Program-made: the position numbers and the translations under genes
NCBI RefSeq assembly: GCF_029201565.1
Contig: NZ_CP104002.1
Coordinates: forward strand, 62,001-126,000
Direction of reading: 5' to 3'
Origin: Devosia sp. SD17-2
GTDB lineage: Bacteria > Pseudomonadota > Alphaproteobacteria > Rhizobiales > Devosiaceae
Length of the DNA: 64,000 bases
In this document: positions 59,396 to 64,000 of the stretch, one piece after another
Layout of the letters: the number at the start of each line of letters is the position of its first letter
How positions within the stretch are numbered: the stretch's first letter is position 1
The notes under the pieces: generated by a model
The model's database searches: none
Seen by the model: only the letters and a program-made list of their open reading frames with translations
What the model was told of the DNA's origin: nothing

Positions 59396-60264
59396 TGCGG
59401 GTGATGTTTTTTGGCCTGGGATTCTCGTCTCGGGCAAGCGTTGACGCGCTGCGCCAAAGCGGCGAGTTGGTTAGCACACTGGGAACAGTTCGCACGACCG
59501 ACAAGGCCAATCGGTTAGCAGAGGGCGGGCTGGAGACGCTTGTCTTTGACGGCACGGCCCCAAGCCCCGACGTTTCGGCCGCCCTCGCCGGGACAACTCA
59601 TGTCGTCGTCTCCATCGCGCCGGACGCCGATGGCGATGTGGTGCTCCGCCAGCATCGGGCTGATCTCGATGCGGCGAAGGATCTCGAATGGGTCTGCTAT
59701 TATTCCACCGTCGGGGTCTATGGGGATTTTGATGGCGCCTGGATCGACGAAAGCGCGCCGCTGGTGCCGCGCAATATGCGTTCGGACCTTCGGGTGCTGG
59801 CCGAGCAGGAATGGCGCGATTATGCGGCCCAGCGGGGCGTAAAACTCTGCATTCTGCGGCTGGCGGGCATTTACGGGCCGGGGCGGTCGAGCTTTGACAA
59901 GCTGCGCGACGGCACGGCGCGACGGATCATCAAGCCGGGGCAGGTGTTCAATCGCATTCATGTCGAAGATATCGGCCGGGTGACGGCGCTGGCGGCGAAA
60001 AAGCGGCTGGAAGGCACTTTTAACATGGCCGACGACGAACCGACGCCGCCTCAGGACGTGTTCGAGCACGCGGCCGGGATTATGGACGTGGCGGTGCCGC
60101 CCGACATGCCGTTTGAAACGGCAGAAATGTCGCCCATGCAGCGCAGCTTTTATCGGGACAACAAGCGGGTTTCCAACAAGGCCATCAAGGCGGCGCTGGG
60201 GCTCGACCTGCTCTATCCCAGTTTTCGCGAGGGGTTGGCGGCGATCTGGGAGCGCGAGAAATGA
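59395..60264 (+). CDS. NAD(P)-dependent epimerase/dehydratase-like protein (YeeZ type)
   Basis: A 289-residue extended short-chain dehydrogenase-like protein. The start RVMFFGLGFSSRASVDAL has a loose Rossmann GxGxxS, and YYSTVGVYGDFDGAWIDE holds the conserved VYG and a Tyr/Ser pair. The LRLAGIYGPGRSSFDKLR and RIHVEDIGRVTALA segments match the YeeZ/SDR group. No Y-x-x-x-K catalytic pair is obvious, so activity is uncertain. It is coupled to queG and overlaps the acetyltransferase gene by four bases. Confidence 0.85.
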   Translation: MRVMFFGLGFSSRASVDALRQSGELVSTLGTVRTTDKANRLAEGGLETLVFDGTAPSPDVSAALAGTTHVVVSIAPDADGDVVLRQHRADLDAAKDLEWVCYYSTVGVYGDFDGAWIDESAPLVPRNMRSDLRVLAEQEWRDYAAQRGVKLCILRLAGIYGPGRSSFDKLRDGTARRIIKPGQVFNRIHVEDIGRVTALAAKKRLEGTFNMADDEPTPPQDVFEHAAGIMDVAVPPDMPFETAEMSPMQRSFYRDNKRVSNKAIKAALGLDLLYPSFREGLAAIWEREK

Positions 60265-60914
60265 GCGTGCAGCCGGCAAAATCGGCGCCCGAGCGGATCG
60301 TGCTTGAGGGGCGCTATGTGCGGCTGGAGCCGCTGGAAACGCGCCACGCCGCGAATCTGCTGGCGGCTTCGGTGGGCGCGGGCGTACCCGAGCGCTATCA
60401 ATGGCTGTTCGAATATGCGCCGACGACGCTGGAAGAGGCGGAGAGTTTTATCGAGCGCGTCAACGCAGGCGCGGATCGTTATGTGGCCGTGGTGGACAAG
60501 GCAAGCGGCCGGGCGCTGGGGCGGCAGGGCTGGCTTCGGATCTTTCCCGAGCATGCCTCCATCGAGATCGGCGGGGTCTATTGGGGGCCGGAGATGGCGC
60601 GCTCGCGCCTGAGCACGGAGGCCCTCTATCTCTTTGCCCGGCACGCTTTTGATGATCTCGGCTATCGGCGGTTCGAGTGGAAGTGCAACGATCGCAACGA
60701 GCCGTCCAAGGCGGCTGCCCTGCGGTTCGGGTTTCAGTTCGAGGGCATTTTCCGGCAGGACCGGATTGTGAAAGGCGAGAGCCGGGATACGGCCTGGTAT
60801 TCGATGATCGACAGCGAGTGGCCGGAGATCCGGACGGAATATGAGCGCTGGCTGGATGAGAGCAATTTTGACGCCGAGGGGCGGCAGAAGACGAAGTTGA
60901 TGGTGCGGGGGTAG
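60261..60914 (+). CDS. GNAT acetyltransferase, RimJ/RimL-like
   Basis: A 217-residue GNAT protein of the Acetyltransf_3 group. LEGRYVRLEPLETRHAANLL opens the fold, IGGVYWGPEMARSRLSTEAL is the acetyl-CoA strand and loop, and FEWKCNDRNEPSKAAALRFGF is the late signature. The substrate is unknown; related proteins acetylate ribosomal protein N-termini, amino acids or drugs. It is the last gene of the queG unit, followed by intergenic repeats. Confidence 0.88.
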   Translation: MSVQPAKSAPERIVLEGRYVRLEPLETRHAANLLAASVGAGVPERYQWLFEYAPTTLEEAESFIERVNAGADRYVAVVDKASGRALGRQGWLRIFPEHASIEIGGVYWGPEMARSRLSTEALYLFARHAFDDLGYRRFEWKCNDRNEPSKAAALRFGFQFEGIFRQDRIVKGESRDTAWYSMIDSEWPEIRTEYERWLDESNFDAEGRQKTKLMVRG

Positions 60915-60939
60915 GGGGACGCTAGGCCCGTCCGTCGTC

Positions 60940-61003
60940 ATTGCCGGGCTTGTCCCGGCAATCCAGTTTTTGGCGGCATGGACCACCGGGACAGGCCCGG
61001 TGG
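60940..61003. repeat. Palindromic intergenic repeat, family 1 (copy 3)
   Basis: ATTGCCGGG/CCCGGCAAT (60940-60948 with 60954-60962) and CCACCGGG/CCCGGTGG (60983-60990 with 60996-61003). Same order and spacing style as the copy at 52669-52727, and the second hairpin also matches 19957-19979. Confidence 0.8.
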
Positions 61004-61050
61004 TGACGGTGGGGAGAGAGAGTGCGTGCTGCGGAGCAGCCGGGTCCTAG

Positions 61051-61112
61051 CCATTCGGCCATAGGCCTCATGGCCTGCTGACCTAAAATCGCTCCACCGG
61101 AGCGATTTTGCC
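61051..61112. repeat. Dispersed 62-bp repeat, family 2, ending in bidirectional hairpin
   Basis: This element aligns without gaps to 41787-41848 at 48 of 62 positions. Its end is the perfect stem AAAATCGCTCC/GGAGCGATTTT (61085-61095 with 61099-61109), placed between the GNAT and uspA genes, where it can terminate both. Compared with the other copy, two stem pairs have changed on both sides. Confidence 0.75.
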
Positions 61113-61126
61113 GCGCAGCGGCACAG

Positions 61127-61597
61127 CTAGCAGATCGCGATAATCTCTTCGTCGGTCATGCGGCCAGGGACGATGGTCAGGGGGATCGGCAGGGCGTGGG
61201 TGCGGCTGGCGAAGTGGGTGACGAGCGGGCCCGGACCTTCGGTGGATTTGTTGGCGGCTAGCACCAGAATGGCGATGTCCTTGTCGGTGGCGATGACGGA
61301 TTCGATCTGCTCGGCGCCGCTGCCCTCGCGGATGACCGATTCATAGCGGACATCACCGATCTCCTTGAGGCGGGCGAGGCGCTTGTCGAGATTGCGCTCG
61401 GCTTCCTCGACGGCTTCGGCGCGGAGCACTTCCTCAACGCCCATGCCGATGAACTCTGGCTTTTCGATCACTGACATCAGCACCACCGTGCCCCCCGTGC
61501 GCTTGACACGGAAGGCCGCGAAGGTGAGGGCGCGATCGCATTCTTCGGTTTCGTCGATGACGACCAGGAATTTGCGCTTGTATTCAGTATCGTACAT
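61127..61597 (-). CDS. Universal stress protein
   Basis: A 156-residue UspA-domain protein. The first strand is RKFLVVIDETEECDRALTFA, with the nucleotide-site Asp. The usual Gly-x-x-Gly-x9-G(S/T) ATP motif near the C-terminus is not seen; the region reads LAANKSTEGPGPLVTHFASR, so it may not bind ATP. It follows trpS on the minus strand as in other Rhizobiales and is probably co-transcribed with murJ-trpS. Confidence 0.92.
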   Translation of the reverse strand: MYDTEYKRKFLVVIDETEECDRALTFAAFRVKRTGGTVVLMSVIEKPEFIGMGVEEVLRAEAVEEAERNLDKRLARLKEIGDVRYESVIREGSGAEQIESVIATDKDIAILVLAANKSTEGPGPLVTHFASRTHALPIPLTIVPGRMTDEEIIAIC

Positions 61598-61616
61598 GGC
61601 GCCCTCGGATCTGGGT

Positions 61617-62648
61617 TTAGCGGATGAAGCCGACGATGCGGCGGACTTCGCTCATGGTCTTTTCGGCAATCGCACCGGCGCGCTCGCCGCCATCGCGCAG
61701 CACGGCGTCGATAGTAGCCGGATCATCGAGGAGACGGCGCATTTCGCCGCTCATCGGGCCGAGCACCGACACAGCAAGCTCGGCCAGCGCCGGCTTGAAC
61801 TTGCCCCAGCCAGCGCCGCCATATTCGGCCAGCACCTCGGCCTTGGTCTTGTCGGTGAGCGCGGCGTAGATGCCGACGAGATTGTCGGCTTCGGGACGGC
61901 CAGCAAGGCCTTCGACGGTTTCGGGCAGTTCGGCCGGGTCGGTGGTGGCCTTCTTGATCTTCTTGGCAATGGCATCGGCATCATCGAGCAGGGAAATGCG
62001 CGACTGGTCGGAAGGATCCGACTTGCTCATCTTCTTGGTGCCGTCGCGCAGGGACATGATGCGCGTGGCGGGACCGGCGATCAGCGGCTCGGTGATCGGG
62101 AAGAATTCGGGATCAAGGCCCTGCTCGGCGAGCGAGGCGGCATAGTCGTTGTTGAACTTGGCAGCGATGTCGCGCGTCAGCTCAAGGTGCTGCTTCTGGT
62201 CGTCACCGACCGGCACCTGGGTGGCCTTGTAGAGGAGAATGTCCGCGGCCATCAACGATGGATAGGCCAGGAGGCCCAGGGAGACGTTTTCGCTGTTCTT
62301 CCCGGCCTTGTCCTTGAACTGCGTCATGCGGTTCATCCAGCCAATGCGGGCGACGCAATTGAAGATCCAGGCCAGCTCGGCGTGCTGGACGACCTGCGAC
62401 TGGTTGAAGACGATGGAGCGCTTGGGATCAACGCCAGCGGCGATGAAGGCGGCCGCGACTTCGCGCGTGGCGCGGCGCAGGGCTTCGGGCTCCTGCCACA
62501 CCGTGATGGCATGCATATCGACCACGCAATAAATGGTCTCATGCGTGTCCTGCAGGGGCACGAAGCGGCGGATGGCGCCGAGGTAATTGCCCAGATGCAG
62601 ATCGCCGGAAGGCTGGATGCCGGAAAAGACGCGAGGAGAAAAGGCCAT
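61617..62648 (-). CDS. trpS: Tryptophan--tRNA ligase
   Basis: TrpS charges tRNA-Trp. In this 343-residue class I synthetase the HIGH-type motif is [17 protein letters not shown] (near residue 10), the KMSKS loop is [15 protein letters not shown] (near 208), and VVDMHAIT and [17 protein letters not shown] are TrpRS marks. It lies between murJ (upstream on the minus strand) and uspA, an order common in Rhizobiales. Confidence 0.97.
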   Translation of the reverse strand: MAFSPRVFSGIQPSGDLHLGNYLGAIRRFVPLQDTHETIYCVVDMHAITVWQEPEALRRATREVAAAFIAAGVDPKRSIVFNQSQVVQHAELAWIFNCVARIGWMNRMTQFKDKAGKNSENVSLGLLAYPSLMAADILLYKATQVPVGDDQKQHLELTRDIAAKFNNDYAASLAEQGLDPEFFPITEPLIAGPATRIMSLRDGTKKMSKSDPSDQSRISLLDDADAIAKKIKKATTDPAELPETVEGLAGRPEADNLVGIYAALTDKTKAEVLAEYGGAGWGKFKPALAELAVSVLGPMSGEMRRLLDDPATIDAVLRDGGERAGAIAEKTMSEVRRIVGFIR

Positions 62649-62714
62649 GGATCTTTCGAAGTGCTGAGTGCGGAACGGCAGAGTTCTATACGCTGCCGCC
62701 GCGATTGGGAACCA

Positions 62715-64000
62715 TCAGCGACGCCGGCGGAAGCGGGCGAGCAGCCCACCAAGACGCTGGGTGCCGCTGAAATGAATGAGGGTGAAGTAGAGCACGATGC
62801 CGTAGGCGACGAGCGAAAAGAGCACGACTGCCTGCCGCCAGAGCGGCATGCCGGAGGCGAGATGGGCGGCGCCGCGCTCGGCCAGGAAATAAAGGCTGAG
62901 ACCCATGAGCGCGCTGATGGCGATGATCATGGTCTGGCCCCACCATTGGCTGCGGGGGACGGCGAAATGGCCGCGGAGGGCCAGCGCCACCGCCAGCATG
63001 AGGACATTGACCCAGGCCGAGGCGGCCGTGGCCAGAGCAATGCCGACATGGAAGAGGGTGGGGAAGAGCCAGAGCGAAATGGCGATGTTTACCGCAACGC
63101 TGATGGCAGCAAAGATGGTGGGGGTGACCGTATCCTCGCGGGCGAAAAAGCCCGGCTGGAGGACGCGAATAAGAACATAGGCGGGCAGGCCCGCGGCAAA
63201 GGCGACGAGGGCCTCGGCGGTGCGGGTGGTGGCGAAGGCATCGAAGGCGCCGCGTTCGAACAGCACCCGGACGATAGGCTCGGCGAGGCCCATCAGCGCG
63301 GCGGCGGCGGGAACGGTGAGCAGCATGGAGAGGAAGAGGGATTGTTCCTGGCTCCGCTTGGCCTCGACATCGCGGCCGCCCTTGAGGTGGCGGCTCAACT
63401 CGGGCAGCAGCACCGTGCCGATGGCAATGCCGATAATGCCGAGGGGCAATTGGTAGAGGCGGTCGGCATAGGCGAGGATGGAGATGGTGTCATCGGCGCC
63501 CGAGGCGATGATGGTGCCGACGAAAATGTTGATCTGGGTAATGCCGCCGGTGAGGATCGCCGGGATGGCCAGCACCCAGAAGCGCCGCACTTCTGGATCG
63601 AGCCGGGGGCGACGAAAATCGGGGCGGAAACCGGCCCGCTCGATGGCGGCCCAGACCAGCGCCAATTGGGCAATGCCGCCGCCCATAGTGGCCAGCGCCA
63701 CCCAGATAGTCGCGTCTTCGGGCGACTGCACCCAGAAAGTGGCGAGCGGCACCAGCATGGCGATGTTGACGATGTTGAGCAGGACCGGCGCAAAGGCGGC
63801 GGCGAAGAATTTTCCGAGCGAATTGAGGATCGCGCCATAGGCCGCCATCAGCGACATGCAGGCGAGATAGGGGAACATGATCCGGGTGAGGAGGACCGTG
63901 AGGTCGAACTTTTCCTTGTCGTCGACGAAGCCGGGGACAAAGGCCACCATGATCTGGGGCATGAAGATTTCGACGACGATGGTCACGACGAGGAGCATGG
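62715..64000 (-). CDS. murJ: Lipid II flippase MurJ, 5' part beyond the window
   Basis: MurJ flips lipid II across the inner membrane for peptidoglycan synthesis. The visible roughly 428 residues are the C-terminal part of a protein of about 520. Many membrane helices are seen, with the family segments RIMFPYLACMSLMAAYGAIL near the cut end and RVLQPGFFAREDTVTP (conserved arginines and Phe-Ala-Arg-x-Asp-T) further on, and a basic C-terminus RFRRRR. The first roughly 90 residues, with the conserved N-terminal helices, lie past position 64000. It precedes trpS by 66 bases. Confidence 0.93.
   Translation of the reverse strand, partial: MLLVVTIVVEIFMPQIMVAFVPGFVDDKEKFDLTVLLTRIMFPYLACMSLMAAYGAILNSLGKFFAAAFAPVLLNIVNIAMLVPLATFWVQSPEDATIWVALATMGGGIAQLALVWAAIERAGFRPDFRRPRLDPEVRRFWVLAIPAILTGGITQINIFVGTIIASGADDTISILAYADRLYQLPLGIIGIAIGTVLLPELSRHLKGGRDVEAKRSQEQSLFLSMLLTVPAAAALMGLAEPIVRVLFERGAFDAFATTRTAEALVAFAAGLPAYVLIRVLQPGFFAREDTVTPTIFAAISVAVNIAISLWLFPTLFHVGIALATAASAWVNVLMLAVALALRGHFAVPRSQWWGQTMIIAISALMGLSLYFLAERGAAHLASGMPLWRQAVVLFSLVAYGIVLYFTLIHFSGTQRLGGLLARFRRRR

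Noticed and set aside
1..64000. Hidden defence system, prophage or biosynthetic cluster
   Set aside because: No integrase, capsid, restriction, toxin-antitoxin, NRPS/PKS or RiPP signature was seen; nearly all genes match household families. The novelty here is in regulatory and repeat DNA.

Overview
This window looks like an ordinary stretch of chromosome from a high-GC alphaproteobacterium of the Hyphomicrobiales, most likely a Devosia-like organism. That placement is inference from gene content and order: irr divergent to fabA-fabB, a Mur/Fur gene beside tsaB-rimI, murJ-trpS-uspA, a 418-residue MetK followed by trmB, HWE-type kinase signalling, and frequent GTG/TTG starts. I see no rRNA, phage, insertion sequence, plasmid or CRISPR feature, and no clear defence or secondary-metabolite island. 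Most of the window is core metabolism and information processing.

Layout. 1-16 kb: a short RNase D, metK-trmB, an HxlR regulator, a small secreted protein, an alpha/beta hydrolase, the rimP-nusA-ylxR-infB operon, an L,D-transpeptidase, a small membrane protein, and rpsO and pnp on the minus strand. 15-20 kb: an HWE histidine kinase, miaB and a YcaQ-like DNA glycosylase. 20-31 kb: the main accessory system, a reductive pyrimidine-catabolism cluster (rutR, an omega-amino acid aminotransferase, a CoA-acylating semialdehyde dehydrogenase, an N-carbamoyl-beta-alanine amidohydrolase, dihydropyrimidinase, and an NMT1-type ABC importer). 31-40 kb: Trm112-like, LON-domain and CnoX-like proteins, tRNA-Gly(GCC), lnt, tsaB-rimI-mur-plsC, two small unknowns and pncB. 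39-43 kb: a small glycan locus (O-antigen ligase-like protein, GT8 and GT32-like glycosyltransferases). 43-48 kb: a flavodoxin-fold reductase, a GntR(YtrA)-ABC exporter operon, TadG/TadE-like proteins and a FhuF-like reductase. 48-64 kb: an SH3 protein, a 2-hydroxyacid dehydrogenase, rbfA-truB, ribokinase, NAT, irr, fabA-fabB, queG, uspA, trpS and the 3' part of murJ.

Working together. In the pyrimidine cluster, dihydropyrimidinase and the amidohydrolase convert dihydrouracil or dihydrothymine to beta-alanine or beta-aminoisobutyrate. The aminotransferase and dehydrogenase then pass these to CoA thioesters, and the ABC system probably imports the substrate. A RutR-type palindrome lies in the rutR promoter region. 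Dihydropyrimidine dehydrogenase, needed for the first step, is not in the window. The translation genes rimP-nusA-infB, rbfA-truB and rpsO-pnp, often one locus in relatives, are split into three places here.

The most interesting sequence signals are non-coding: an intrinsic-terminator structure between a candidate promoter and rimP (a possible nusA-operon attenuator); a 42-nt near-perfect inverted repeat over the -10 of a candidate promoter for the semialdehyde dehydrogenase; a 42-nt inverted repeat at the end of the HxlR gene; and two dispersed palindromic repeat families whose copies show compensatory base-pair changes. Coordinates and starts were read by eye; all family assignments rest on motif recognition without database searches.
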